Assembly: GCF_050402865.1 (NCBI RefSeq)
Contig: NZ_BAABMF010000008.1
Coordinates: forward strand, 62,001-126,000
Length of the DNA stretch: 64,000 nt
Reading direction: 5' to 3'
Origin: Clostridium_AF sediminicola
GTDB lineage: Bacteria > Bacillota > Clostridia > Clostridiales > Clostridiaceae
Below, one piece after another: positions 35,325 to 44,564 of the stretch. Numbering within the stretch: the stretch's first letter is position 1; the number at the start of each line of letters is the position of its first letter. A model generated the notes under the pieces. That model had not been told where the DNA came from, did no database searches, and worked only from the letters and a program-made list of their open reading frames with translations. The position numbers and the translations under genes were made by a program.

Positions 35325-36092
35325 CTACTTAACCCAATAATAACTACAATCACTTTTTCTATCCATAAAACCATACTCAATAAGTGCACGTCTCAAAGAT
35401 ACGTAATCCTCATTTATTCTTTTAAGAATTCTATTTACTTCAATTTCTTTATACTCTTTATCTTTTTTAAAATTCTTCATTATATATTGTAATACAATAA
35501 TCTTTTTCTTAGCCTTAGAAGGTATTTCTTTTAATGCACCTGTTTCATCAAAATAATTATTTATTACTTTTTCTTTCTCTATCTGCGTAATCGCATATCT
35601 TTCATCTATCATAGATGCACCTTTATGAATTGGAACAAGCTGTTCTTTTTTATTAATTCTTACATCATCAACTTTTTCTTCATTGATAATATTCAATAAA
35701 GCTAGATAAGTTTTTGCTTGCTTTTCTTTTTCTCTTAATTTAAATCTATGATTCCTTATAGTTGATTGGCTACCCCCTGTTTCTTCAGCAATTTGTTTGT
35801 CAGACTTATTCTCTTTCAAAAAACATAGTATCTCCTTTTGAACCTCTGTTAAACCAGTATATCTTTTATCCATATTAATAAGATGATGAAATACTGAAAT
35901 ATGCTCTTTTTCAATATGCATCTTTGTAAACTTTTCTGCATCATAAAAAAATTCACCTTCTTTAAATATCAATCCCTTCTTGAAACTTTTTCCGCAAATA
36001 AGACATATAAAATCCTCACTTTTATCATCATAAATATATCCTTTTTTTATATCTTCAATAGAAGATCCCCAAAATAATTCTAAATTCTCCAT
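35325..36092 (-). CDS. DUF2087-type transcriptional regulator with zinc-finger-like N-terminus
   Basis: 255 residues. N-terminal part (about 20-75) has FICLICGKSFKKG and later HIEKEH, a CxxC...HxxxxH pattern. Then a LuxR-like helix-turn-helix (about 90-135: LTEVQKEILCFLKENKSDKQ then IAEETGGSQSTIRNHRFKL). The C-terminus (about 185-255) is DUF2087: FDETGALKEIPSKAKKKIIVL, EIEVNRIL, and LRRALIEYGFMDR with a final YYWVK. Single gene; target unknown. Confidence 0.85.
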   Translation of the reverse strand: MENLELFWGSSIEDIKKGYIYDDKSEDFICLICGKSFKKGLIFKEGEFFYDAEKFTKMHIEKEHISVFHHLINMDKRYTGLTEVQKEILCFLKENKSDKQIAEETGGSQSTIRNHRFKLREKEKQAKTYLALLNIINEEKVDDVRINKKEQLVPIHKGASMIDERYAITQIEKEKVINNYFDETGALKEIPSKAKKKIIVLQYIMKNFKKDKEYKEIEVNRILKRINEDYVSLRRALIEYGFMDRKSDCSYYWVK

Positions 36093-36270
36093 ATAAACTA
36101 CTCCTTTTTTTACAATATGTTTGAATATCTAACCGTTTTGCTTTTGTAAACATTTTATCATTTTGTTTATTTATTTGTCAACACATTTGCAATAAGTTTA
36201 ATTTTATTGTAATGGTTTTGTTCTTATTATAGATACTTATTCAAATATAACCTATGGTATTTTATAGTCA

Positions 36271-36312
36271 ATAATAAACACCTGCCATTGGAAAATGGCA
36301 GGTGTTTATTAT
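36271..36312 (-). terminator. Hairpin terminator of the YczE-like gene
   Basis: 19-bp stem (ATAATAAACACCTGCCATT with its complement), loop GGAA. It overlaps the stop of the gene at 36309. Confidence 0.8.
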
Positions 36313-36998
36313 CGTTTGCGAGAAAGTTTAGAAGATAAACTTTTTCTATGATTAATTTTTTCTTTTAACCATTTAATATCTTGATCAATAAATCTATGCT
36401 TTACTTTGCTGACATCAAATTTCATTATTTTAAATACAAATTGTATAATAGGACCTATTAAAACTGCCATAATCACTGTTCCAATACCAACTTTTCCGCC
36501 TAAGAAAAAACCAACAACTAAAACCGTTATTTCAATTGAATTTCTAATAAGTCTTACAGATTTTCCTGTCTTTTTAGTTAATGCTACCATCAAGCCATCT
36601 CTTGGTCCAGATCCTAGTCCTTCACAAAGATATATAAATGTAGCGAATCCAATTGCTACCATCCCTATTATCATCATAATAACTTGCAAAATAACATTGT
36701 TGAAGATAGGAATTAAATTGTTTAACATTAATATATCTATAAATATTCCAGTTACAACTATCCCTGCAATAGTACACCAACCAATTCTTTCCCCTAGCAC
36801 ATAATTCAACACTATTATAACAATACCTGCTACAATACCCGCCTGTCCCATTGTAATATCCAAATTTTTAGACAATCCTTGATGAAAAACATCCCAAGGT
36901 GAAAGCCCTAAATTTGCATTAATAGTCATAACTATCCCCATAGCTAAAAGAAATAATGTAGGTATTAATCTTATAATTATCATCAAAATCTTTTTCAT
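36309..36998 (-). CDS. YczE/YyaS/YitT-family membrane protein
   Basis: 229 residues from the ATG at 36998, after GGGAGGG (an ATG at 37028 has no ribosome site). Five membrane segments with the family's NANLGLSPWDVFHQGLSKN and LCEGLGSGPRDGLMVAL repeats. YczE-like proteins are uncharacterised membrane proteins; in B. subtilis YczE is linked to bacillibactin/surfactin-type gene clusters. No such cluster here. Confidence 0.88.
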   Translation of the reverse strand: MKKILMIIIRLIPTLFLLAMGIVMTINANLGLSPWDVFHQGLSKNLDITMGQAGIVAGIVIIVLNYVLGERIGWCTIAGIVVTGIFIDILMLNNLIPIFNNVILQVIMMIIGMVAIGFATFIYLCEGLGSGPRDGLMVALTKKTGKSVRLIRNSIEITVLVVGFFLGGKVGIGTVIMAVLIGPIIQFVFKIMKFDVSKVKHRFIDQDIKWLKEKINHRKSLSSKLSRKR

Positions 36999-37137
36999 AA
37001 ACCCTCCCAGAACTTCGTAAAAATGCACTATTATTAGTTGAAGTTTTCCAACTACAATAATATATCATCTTTGAGGATTAAACAATATCCATTATTTTAT
37101 TATTGAGAAATAATATGGCTATTTATTTTTAATTTGA

Positions 37138-38058
37138 TTAAATTGTATTGATTACCTTAAAAACTATTGAAAAACCTTTAAAATTACACTCTTTAAGTTC
37201 TGATTCATTTTCCAAGTAACTATGCGCTGATTTTGTCTCAACTGTCTCGTTCATCGAGTTTAACATAATACTTGATAGTGCTGCTTCAGTTTCAAATAAT
37301 TTCACTGGATCCACAATAAAATCATTGTGCGAACAGTAAAGAGCCTTGACATCTGGAAATTTTACCAACAATTCTTTCATAGTATTCCTGTAATCCAAAA
37401 CATTTGACTTACCAAATTCTTGACAATTAAAATGTGCATACAAAGCACCCAAATAGAAAGTATCTCCAGTAAATAATATCTTATTTAAATCATCATAAAG
37501 CATAATACTGTCATTGCTATGTCCTGGTGTATGAACAACTTTAATTGTTCTATTACCTAATTCAAATATATCCCCATCTTGCATTAACTCTATATTATAA
37601 GGTGGTATTCTGAACTGATGAGGCTTAAATCCGTTAGGGTAATCAAATAAAAACATATCTTCATCAAGCTGATTGCCCATTCCTTCCTTTGATAAACCAG
37701 TTGACGACATTTCCCTTGCAAAGTCATCATCAAAGACATGCACTACATCAAATCTATAATTATCCCCAATATGGTCAAAATGGAAATGACTATTTACTAC
37801 AATAATTTCCCCTTGATACAATTCTTCTACAACTAATCTGATATTACAAATTCCCATACCAGTATCAAAAAGCAAGGCTTTTTCTTCTCCAATGATTAAA
37901 TATGCATTTACTTCTTGAAAATGTTGTGGCTCACAAATAGCAAATACATTTCCCAGTAATCTATAGACATCAAACCACCCTTGATTGTTTTTGATATCCA
38001 TTTTTTCGTATTTGCTGTAATATTCTCGTGGTGTATTATCTTTCCATTTCAATTTCAT
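37138..38058 (-). CDS. Metallo-beta-lactamase-fold hydrolase
   Basis: 306 residues. Metal motifs: NSHFHFDHIGD (HxHxDH), HTPGHSND, FTGDTFYLG, and CSHNDF. The N-terminal EVNAYLIIGEEKALLFDTGMG and the loop lengths are those of glyoxalase-II-like or lactonase-like hydrolases. Substrate unknown. Probably single; ends 70 bp before the YczE-like gene. Confidence 0.88.
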   Translation of the reverse strand: MKLKWKDNTPREYYSKYEKMDIKNNQGWFDVYRLLGNVFAICEPQHFQEVNAYLIIGEEKALLFDTGMGICNIRLVVEELYQGEIIVVNSHFHFDHIGDNYRFDVVHVFDDDFAREMSSTGLSKEGMGNQLDEDMFLFDYPNGFKPHQFRIPPYNIELMQDGDIFELGNRTIKVVHTPGHSNDSIMLYDDLNKILFTGDTFYLGALYAHFNCQEFGKSNVLDYRNTMKELLVKFPDVKALYCSHNDFIVDPVKLFETEAALSSIMLNSMNETVETKSAHSYLENESELKECNFKGFSIVFKVINTI

Positions 38059-38109
38059 TCCCCCTTAAACTTCGTATTTCTTTTATTCTACAAATAATCT
38101 CATTATCCT

Positions 38110-38946
38110 TCAATTTTTCTTAGAAATCAAACTGACGCAAATAGCATCTTGAGGACAAGCATCTTTACATTCTCCACATCTTATACATTCAGTATGATTA
38201 GGATTTTTTAGTACCTGTACATTCATTTTACAAACTTTTTCACAAATTTCACAGCTAGTACATTTTGATTCATCTATATTCATTTGATAAAAAGAAAATT
38301 TATTAAAAAGTGCATATATTGCACCCAGAGGACAAATGTATTTACAGAATGGTCTATAAATAACCATTGAAGACACAAATGTTAATACTAAAAGAAACAT
38401 TTTCCAACTAAATAGCCATCCCACACTATTTCTTAAACTTTGATTTCCAAGTACTAAAGGAATTCCACCTTCCAAAGTACCTACAGGGCATATATATTGA
38501 CAAAAGTATGGTGGTGCTATTCCATATTTACTCACTAAAAACATTGGTAGTATAATAACCGTAACAGCTAAAACTACATACTTTAAATATCTTAATCCAT
38601 TATCTAACTTCTTTGGAACTGCAAACTTTTTAATTTTAACTTTATATAACATATCTTGAATAAACCCAAAAGGACATAGTAAACCACAAATAGCTCTACC
38701 AAGTAATATTCCAAAAGCCATCAAAAGTCCTAAAACATAAAAAGGTATATTGAATTTTCTACTACCTATAACTGCTTGCATTGCACCTATAGGGCATGAG
38801 CCTCTAGCCCCTGGACATGAATAGCAGTTCATTCCAGGGACACATACTACTTTTGTGTCCCCTTTATATATTGTACTGTTTAAAAATCCCTGTATATAGC
38901 TATTTGAAGCTATAAGACTTAAAACCTGAATTATTCTACGCTTCAT
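38110..38946 (-). CDS. NapH-like 4Fe-4S membrane protein of a thiol-redox operon
   Basis: 278 residues from the ATG at 38946, which overlaps the stop of the 44-residue gene (TAATG); the ORF can be drawn from a GTG at 38964 but coupling supports the ATG. Membrane segments with CVPGMNCYSCPGARGSCPIG near residue 35, CGLLCPFG, CQYICPVG, CKYICPLG, and two C-terminal ferredoxin clusters (CTSCEICEKVCKMN; CIRCGECKDACP). Likely passes electrons across the membrane to the extracytoplasmic TlpA-like partner; this last point is inference. Confidence 0.88.
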   Translation of the reverse strand: MKRRIIQVLSLIASNSYIQGFLNSTIYKGDTKVVCVPGMNCYSCPGARGSCPIGAMQAVIGSRKFNIPFYVLGLLMAFGILLGRAICGLLCPFGFIQDMLYKVKIKKFAVPKKLDNGLRYLKYVVLAVTVIILPMFLVSKYGIAPPYFCQYICPVGTLEGGIPLVLGNQSLRNSVGWLFSWKMFLLVLTFVSSMVIYRPFCKYICPLGAIYALFNKFSFYQMNIDESKCTSCEICEKVCKMNVQVLKNPNHTECIRCGECKDACPQDAICVSLISKKN

Positions 38947-39080
38947 TATCCTATACCTATACACTCAAGACATATTGCAACTGCTTTTTTTAATACAGTT
39001 AAGTGTTCCTCTCTCATTATACCAATAACAATAAGTACTACCGACAACGGTAAAACAAAGTATTTGACTTTATTTTTCAT
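38946..39080 (-). CDS. 44-residue CXXC protein (CD1871A family)
   Basis: Not obvious because of its size: ATG at 39080 one base after the TlpA-like stop, with AGGTG upstream, and TAA at 38948 overlapping the next ATG. One membrane segment (YFVLPLSVVLIVIGI), then REEHLTVLKKAVAICLECIG with a CLEC motif near the C-terminus. The pattern matches the CD1871A family of small CXXC proteins of Clostridia. Position between a TlpA-like lipoprotein and a 4Fe-4S membrane protein suggests a membrane thiol relay. Confidence 0.85.
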   Translation of the reverse strand: MKNKVKYFVLPLSVVLIVIGIMREEHLTVLKKAVAICLECIGIG

Positions 39081-39081
39081 T

Positions 39082-40155
39082 TTATTCACCTAACATTTCA
39101 AGTCTTTTATTAATTTCATTTAAGTATTCTCCTTCAACATTTTCAAAGGGTGCTCCAACTTTCTTCTCTCCTACTAATTTTCCTTCACTATCAATAAATA
39201 AAGTAGTTGGGTACCCATCAGCTAACTTGAGTAATCCATTTTCTATACTTTCATCTGGAATAATTACATCAAATTCCACATTTGCATCTGCTAATATTTG
39301 TTTAGCTACTTCTGTTTCATCACCACCATCAACACAAATCCCTAGAAGTTTAACTCCTTCAGGAAGCATATCTTTTGAAAGCTTTGCAAGTTCAGACATC
39401 TCTCCAACACAAGGTCCACACCAAGTTGTCCAAATGTTTACCATAGTCAATTTATTTTTCTTAATATAATCTAGTGTAATATCTTCTCCGTTCAAATTTT
39501 TAGCAGTAAATTCTTTCATTTTAAATTCTTTCGCTTCTTTATCTTTTTCTGCTTTTATTTGGTCCGCTAATTTATTACCATATATTTCGATATTATTCTT
39601 AAGCTCATCCATTACACTTATAACTTTATCTATATCCTCTTTCTCAGTATCAGTAAGTTTTAGGTTATCGTACTTTTCATTATAGGCAAGATAATACTTA
39701 ATACCATCTACTTCACCAAGCTCTTCTATTTTACTATATTTAGCTTTTAAATCATCAATTGATCCCTCGGAATCCTCTCTAAGTATTGCAAAAACCTCTG
39801 GACTATACTTATTAATTTCAGCGAATTTTTTATTTACTTCATCTTCTGATAATCCATCTAAACTCTTATAAAAATTCATTAAATCTTCTGATCCATATTG
39901 AAAGAACATTCCATCAGAGCTTACCATTCCACCTATTTTTTCTAATTCCTTAAGTTTATTAATAAACTCTGGAAATTTAACTGCGAATCCTATATTCTCA
40001 TCCCAAAAATCATATTTATCTCTACTCAGCTCAATTTTGGTATCTTTTTTTGCATCAACCTTTTCCGTTTTTTTCTTAGTTCCACTACAACCAACTAAAG
40101 TGGATACTCCAAGGATTGTAATCAGTAATAAAGTTCCTATTTTCTTTAATTTCAT
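39082..40155 (-). CDS. TlpA-like thioredoxin-fold lipoprotein
   Basis: 357 residues. Lipobox LVGC at about residue 23. An all-helical N-terminal domain (about 40-215) of no family I know, then a thioredoxin-fold domain (about 220-357) with TWCGPCVGEM (CxxC) and DGYPTTLFID (cis-Pro). It should reduce or oxidise thiols outside the membrane. First gene of the operon with the CXXC peptide and the 4Fe-4S protein. Confidence 0.9.
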   Translation of the reverse strand: MKLKKIGTLLLITILGVSTLVGCSGTKKKTEKVDAKKDTKIELSRDKYDFWDENIGFAVKFPEFINKLKELEKIGGMVSSDGMFFQYGSEDLMNFYKSLDGLSEDEVNKKFAEINKYSPEVFAILREDSEGSIDDLKAKYSKIEELGEVDGIKYYLAYNEKYDNLKLTDTEKEDIDKVISVMDELKNNIEIYGNKLADQIKAEKDKEAKEFKMKEFTAKNLNGEDITLDYIKKNKLTMVNIWTTWCGPCVGEMSELAKLSKDMLPEGVKLLGICVDGGDETEVAKQILADANVEFDVIIPDESIENGLLKLADGYPTTLFIDSEGKLVGEKKVGAPFENVEGEYLNEINKRLEMLGE

Positions 40156-40284
40156 TTTTTTAATCTCTCCTCATTAATATAAAATCATTTTTTTCTTAAA
40201 TTCATTATACAATATTTGATTTAAAAGAACCTTACACCAATCTTACAAATACCTTACATTTTTATAATTGTTACAATAAATTCA

Positions 40285-40323
40285 AAAATAGCTATCATCG
40301 TGACCCGCGATGATAGCTATTTT
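40285..40323. terminator. Hairpin terminator
   Basis: 16-bp stem (AAAATAGCTATCATCG with its complement), loop TGACCCG, then T-rich. It lies downstream of the alcohol dehydrogenase start direction and before the redox operon, ending the minus-strand transcript that comes from 41538. It resembles the CCGTCG hairpin family. Confidence 0.7.
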
Positions 40324-40380
40324 TAGTTGGTTAGTAAAATATAAAAAATTATTAAAAATAATTTTTTGACTAATTAAATG

Positions 40381-41538
40381 TTATATATTTAAAGCTGAAT
40401 TTCCATAGTAAGCCGCTTTGTAGATTTCTTTTATATCTTCTACAGAAGGAACTCTTGGATTTGTTAATGAACATGGATCTTCACAAGCATTTTTACTCAT
40501 TCTATCTAATATTTGAAGGAATTTTTCTTCTGTAATTTCTACTTCTGTAACTTCACTTAATGTTGTTGGAATACCAACTTTTGCATTTAGTTCTTTTAAT
40601 GCCTGTACTAAATCTTCTATTTCAAGTTGTTTTTCTATTTCTCTAAATTTGTCTGTATCTCTACTATTATATTCAACAATGTATGGTAACAAGATTGCAT
40701 TTGCTAAACCATGTGTAATTCCTAGTTCTCCACCAATTTTATGTGCAAGACTGTGAACTATACCTAAAGATGAATTTGTAAATGCCATTCCTGCAAGTGT
40801 TGATGCATTATGCATATCTTCTCTAGCTTTCATGTTCTCAGCTTGGTCATACGCAACTGGAAGTTGTTTGTATACTAATTTTATAGCCTCCATTGCTAGT
40901 GGATCTGTATAGCTAGTAGCATTAGTTGAAACATAAGCTTCTATTGCATGAGTCATAACATCCATACCGGTGTTTGCAGTAATGTGTGGTGGCATTTTTG
41001 CAGGTAAAGCAGCATCAAGTAGCGCTATATCCGGAGTTATTTCATAAGATACTAATGGGTATTTTATGTGGTTAGCTGTATCTGTAATTACTGAAAATGC
41101 AGTGATTTCAGAAGCTGTTCCACTAGTTGATGGAATAGCGATAAATTTTGATTTTGTTCTTAGTTTAGGAAATTTTCCTGCTACTAAATCTTCGAATTTT
41201 GTTTCTGGATATTCGTAATATACCCACATAATTTTTGCAGCATCAAGAGCAGATCCACCACCAATTGCTATTATCCAGTCTGGATTAAATTCTGCCATTT
41301 CTTTTCCGCCTCTTATAACAGTTTCAACAGATGGATTTGGCTCAACACCATCAACTATAGAAACTTCCATACCAGCTTTTTCTAATTCTTCTTGAGCCTT
41401 TTCTAAGAAACCAAATTTTTTCATTGAACTTCCACCTGTTACTAGTGTAGCTCTTTTACCTTCTAAAGATGATAAATATTCTAAAGATCCATCTCCAAAT
41501 ACTATGTCCTTTGGTACTCTAAACCATTGTAAACCCAT
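40381..41538 (-). CDS. Iron-containing alcohol dehydrogenase
   Basis: 385 residues. Rossmann-like motif IAIGGGSALDAAK, IPSTSGTASE, metal ligands in DVMTHAIEAYVS and SLAHKIGGELGITHGLAN. Group III ADH (1,3-propanediol/butanol type). Divergent from an AraC regulator 315 bp away, which probably controls it. Substrate not fixed by the sequence. Confidence 0.92.
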   Translation of the reverse strand: MGLQWFRVPKDIVFGDGSLEYLSSLEGKRATLVTGGSSMKKFGFLEKAQEELEKAGMEVSIVDGVEPNPSVETVIRGGKEMAEFNPDWIIAIGGGSALDAAKIMWVYYEYPETKFEDLVAGKFPKLRTKSKFIAIPSTSGTASEITAFSVITDTANHIKYPLVSYEITPDIALLDAALPAKMPPHITANTGMDVMTHAIEAYVSTNATSYTDPLAMEAIKLVYKQLPVAYDQAENMKAREDMHNASTLAGMAFTNSSLGIVHSLAHKIGGELGITHGLANAILLPYIVEYNSRDTDKFREIEKQLEIEDLVQALKELNAKVGIPTTLSEVTEVEITEEKFLQILDRMSKNACEDPCSLTNPRVPSVEDIKEIYKAAYYGNSALNI

Positions 41539-41712
41539 ATTAAATCTCTCCTTATATTTTAATTTTCATTTAGTTTTATTTTTACAAACTCTGTTTTTTA
41601 TTGTTAATCATCAAATATTTGTTAATTATTAAACAAATCAATTTAATCTTTGTAATAATCTAATTAAAGACTACAAATCAAAATTAATAATTTTATTATA
41701 AATATAGTTATA

Positions 41713-41741
41713 TTGACATTAGTTCAACCATTAGTTATTAT
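41713..41741 (+). promoter_or_regulatory. Promoter of the AraC-family gene
   Basis: TTGACA (41713-41718) and TATTAT (41736-41741), 17-base spacer, 112 bp before the start. The rest of the 314-bp divergent gap 41539-41852 is AT-rich, without a gene. Confidence 0.55.
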
Positions 41742-41852
41742 CTTTATAAGGTAATTATAATTAAAATACAAAGTAAAAACTAACTCATAATTTCAAAAAA
41801 TAATACTGTTTTGAATAATATTGATATTTTTTTATCAATCGGAGGTGGTAAG

Positions 41853-42710
41853 ATGCTAAATAACTTTGATCGAGAACTTGAAGATATTCATGGATTGGAA
41901 ACTGATTATATAAAGATTCTGTATTACGATTTGCCAAAGAACTTCTCTGGTGAATATAAAACATACAGTTACTCTAGATTTTGTACCATTCTTCATGGAG
42001 AAAAAAAAGTAACTTTAAATAATAAGAAGAAGTTTACTTATAACAAAAACGACTATTTACTTTTACCTCCACATTCAAAAGTTCATATGAATATGAAAGA
42101 AAACACTGCTGCATTAGTATTTGAATTCAGCGATAAACTTTTAAAAGATGTTTTGAATAAAGTAGATTTTTCTAATGAGATAAAAGAAGAAGTTCAACGC
42201 TCCAGTGAATATTTTCTTGGCGAGAATCAATTTAATATTTCAAATGATGTATATAGGATTTTAGTAGTATCTGATAAAAAAGAGAATAAATATAGATTTT
42301 TAATAGATTTGTATGCTCAAAAGCTAATTTTTGATTTAGTTAACTCAAAAGCAAGATATGCAATTCTTAATTCCAGTAGTGATAATCCAATAAATAGAGC
42401 AATTAAATTTATCGACGATAATATTCAATCAACAATATCTATTAAATCTCTTTCTAAAGAGCTTCATATGTCAGAATCAAACTTCTCACATTTATTTAAG
42501 AAGATAGTAGGTATGAATCCTGTAGAATACATTAAGAACAAAAAAATGGAACTAGCCTTAGAGTACTTGAAAACTCAATGTGTTACAGAGGTTGCTTATA
42601 ATTTAGGATATTCAAATATATCTTACTTTATCAAATTATTTAAAAGTAAATATAATATGACACCTAAACAATATAAAATGACTATTTGTAATGCTTCTTT
42701 TAATGTTTAG
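41853..42710 (+). CDS. AraC-family regulator
   Basis: 285 residues from the ATG at 41853, after GGAGGTG. N-terminal cupin-like domain (about 20-110), C-terminal double helix-turn-helix (about 190-285): ISIKSLSKELHMSESNFSHL and VTEVAYNLGYSNISYFIKL. Divergent from the iron alcohol dehydrogenase; likely its activator. Confidence 0.9.
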   Translation: MLNNFDRELEDIHGLETDYIKILYYDLPKNFSGEYKTYSYSRFCTILHGEKKVTLNNKKKFTYNKNDYLLLPPHSKVHMNMKENTAALVFEFSDKLLKDVLNKVDFSNEIKEEVQRSSEYFLGENQFNISNDVYRILVVSDKKENKYRFLIDLYAQKLIFDLVNSKARYAILNSSSDNPINRAIKFIDDNIQSTISIKSLSKELHMSESNFSHLFKKIVGMNPVEYIKNKKMELALEYLKTQCVTEVAYNLGYSNISYFIKLFKSKYNMTPKQYKMTICNASFNV

Positions 42711-42750
42711 TAAAAACATCGTACCTCCAATATCTAAAGCTAGCCGTATT

Positions 42751-42784
42751 AGTAGAAAAATAATATTTGATCTATTTTTCTACT
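42751..42784. terminator. Hairpin between convergent AraC and M56 genes
   Basis: AGTAGAAAAATA (42751-42762) pairs with TATTTTTCTACT (42773-42784). It overlaps the stop of the M56 gene. Confidence 0.7.
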
Positions 42785-44114
42785 ACTTTTTATATTCTTT
42801 AAAAATATTTTTATAATACTCAGAGTCATTATCCATTACAATGTCATATATACTTTTACCGTTATTCGTGAACTTGTATGGATCTGCTCCTGCTTTTAAT
42901 AGTAATTTTGCCATATCACAATTAGTCATATACATTGTAACTTCTAAAGGATATTCTCCCTTACTATCCTTTGTACTAAGATCTATATTTCCTTCTTTAA
43001 TAACCTTCTCCACAAAGGAAATATCATTGGATAATACTGCATTTGTTACATCATCTATATTATAACTATAATTCTCTAATATAATTTGTTTTTTCTCTTG
43101 TTTTTGATTATTAAATGCTATAGATTCGCCTCCTATTAAAATACAAATAGTGATTATTACAAATGTTACTATACCTCTTCTCTTCATTTTCATATTCAAC
43201 ACCTCTTTTAATCTTTCTTTTAACATTTTTGAACTTTGACTAAAATAAGTTGATAATACAGTTTTTTTCATATCATGTAAAGAAACTCCATTAATTATTG
43301 TATTACTGTATGCCCTTCTATCATTAAATGAATATCCCTTTACAACCTCATTATCACAGCAAAATTCAATATTTTTATTTGCCTCTCGTCTAACCAAATA
43401 TACCAATGGATTAAACCAATGTACACTGTTTGCTATTAATAATAATAGCTTAAACCAAATATGATGACGTTTATAGTGAATTAATTCATGTTTAATAATA
43501 AACCTTAAATCTGATCTTTTATAACCCTCGCAAGGAAATAATAATATCGGTTTCAAAAATCCAATCATCATCGGACTTGATATTTTATCACTTACTAATA
43601 CTTTGATATTTCCTTTTATTCGCATCTGATATACTGCTTTTTCAAATTCTTCAGTTATTAACTTATTTTTTACTGGAATACTCCATCGTAACACTTGTTT
43701 ACGAAAAGTAATATATCCTATAGTGTGATATATTAAAGTAATTGAAACTCCTGCGATCCAAATAAAGTACATAATCTCTGTATAAGTAATACCTTTATCA
43801 TTTGGAAGTTCTTCTTTATTTTCAGTTACAATAGTACTTTCTATTACTGAATCAGCTCCATGATTTGTTATTGGTAAATTAATGTATTTATCTACCTTTG
43901 TATCTATCTTTGATATGTTAATTCCAATATGTGATTCCAAAAAATTAGTATCTATCGGCAGTAAAAGCCTTATAGATATAATTAACCAAATCCAACACTT
44001 CCACTTCGCATTATATCTTCTGTTAATAATTGGAGTTAATAGAAAAAACATCAAAATAACAATACTTGTTCCTAAAGAGATTTTGAAAACTGAGATAGCA
44101 ATATTTGTAAACAT
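42783..44114 (-). CDS. BlaR1-like M56 peptidase sensor with ankyrin-like repeats
   Basis: 443 residues from the ATG at 44114, after AAGGAGG. Membrane segments at the N-terminus, then the M56 zinc-protease domain with HELIH and downstream IEFCCDNEVVKG. After a further membrane segment (about 310-330) the C-terminus carries two or three ankyrin-like repeats (SFVEKVIKEGNIDLSTKDSK, YPLEVTMYMTNCDMAKLLLK, GADPYKFTNNGKSIYDIV) in place of the penicillin-binding sensor of BlaR1. On the BlaR1 topology this would face outward. Pairs with the BlaI-like repressor, whose stop is one base upstream. Confidence 0.85.
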   Translation of the reverse strand: MFTNIAISVFKISLGTSIVILMFFLLTPIINRRYNAKWKCWIWLIISIRLLLPIDTNFLESHIGINISKIDTKVDKYINLPITNHGADSVIESTIVTENKEELPNDKGITYTEIMYFIWIAGVSITLIYHTIGYITFRKQVLRWSIPVKNKLITEEFEKAVYQMRIKGNIKVLVSDKISSPMMIGFLKPILLFPCEGYKRSDLRFIIKHELIHYKRHHIWFKLLLLIANSVHWFNPLVYLVRREANKNIEFCCDNEVVKGYSFNDRRAYSNTIINGVSLHDMKKTVLSTYFSQSSKMLKERLKEVLNMKMKRRGIVTFVIITICILIGGESIAFNNQKQEKKQIILENYSYNIDDVTNAVLSNDISFVEKVIKEGNIDLSTKDSKGEYPLEVTMYMTNCDMAKLLLKAGADPYKFTNNGKSIYDIVMDNDSEYYKNIFKEYKK

Positions 44115-44115
44115 A

Positions 44116-44502
44116 TTACTCCTCCTTTTCGACTCTATCAATAAATTCTCTTAACTCATTAATATCTTTAGTGCTAATAGCCTTACCATTATATAATGCT
44201 GTAACAAAGTTTTTAAATGAGTTACCGTATAACTTTTCTAGTATCGATTTTCCTTCGCTTTCCTTATAATCATTTTCTTCTATCACAGAATAATAAAAAT
44301 TATTACGGCCTTTTTTTTCACAATTTAAATAGCCTTTTTTTATTAAACGTGTAAGAACAGTCATAAGTGTCGGTAATGCCCAGTTTCTTCTGCCTTGTAG
44401 TCGTTCTAAGATATATGATGAGCTGACTGGTTGTTCAGAATGCCATACAACTAACATTATTTCTAGCTCTGCATCTGATAATCTTTTTGATTTAATTGAC
44501 AT
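44116..44502 (-). CDS. BlaI/MecI-family repressor
   Basis: 128 residues from the ATG at 44502, after GGGAGGG; the longer ORF has no ribosome site. Winged helix with LSDAELEIMLVVWHSEQPVS, LPTLMTVLTRLIKKGYL, and a dimerisation C-terminus. BlaI members are cleaved after the M56 sensor is activated. Two palindromic boxes upstream (44521 and 44547) are its likely operators. Confidence 0.93.
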   Translation of the reverse strand: MSIKSKRLSDAELEIMLVVWHSEQPVSSSYILERLQGRRNWALPTLMTVLTRLIKKGYLNCEKKGRNNFYYSVIEENDYKESEGKSILEKLYGNSFKNFVTALYNGKAISTKDINELREFIDRVEKEE

Positions 44503-44520
44503 ACTTACCCTCCCGTACGA

Positions 44521-44564
44521 ATTACACAATTGTATAATACAAATCAATTATACATCTGTGTAAT
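44521..44564. promoter_or_regulatory. Two BlaI-type operators
   Basis: ATTACACAATTGTATAAT (44521-44538) and ATTATACATCTGTGTAAT (44547-44564) are two copies of the palindrome ATTAYACAnnTGTRTAAT, 26 bp apart, directly upstream of the repressor start. This is the TACA...TGTA core of BlaI/MecI sites. Confidence 0.8.

Noticed and set aside
38947..38964. GTG start giving the NapH-like protein six more residues
   Set aside because: The TAATG overlap with the 44-residue gene makes the ATG at 38946 more likely.
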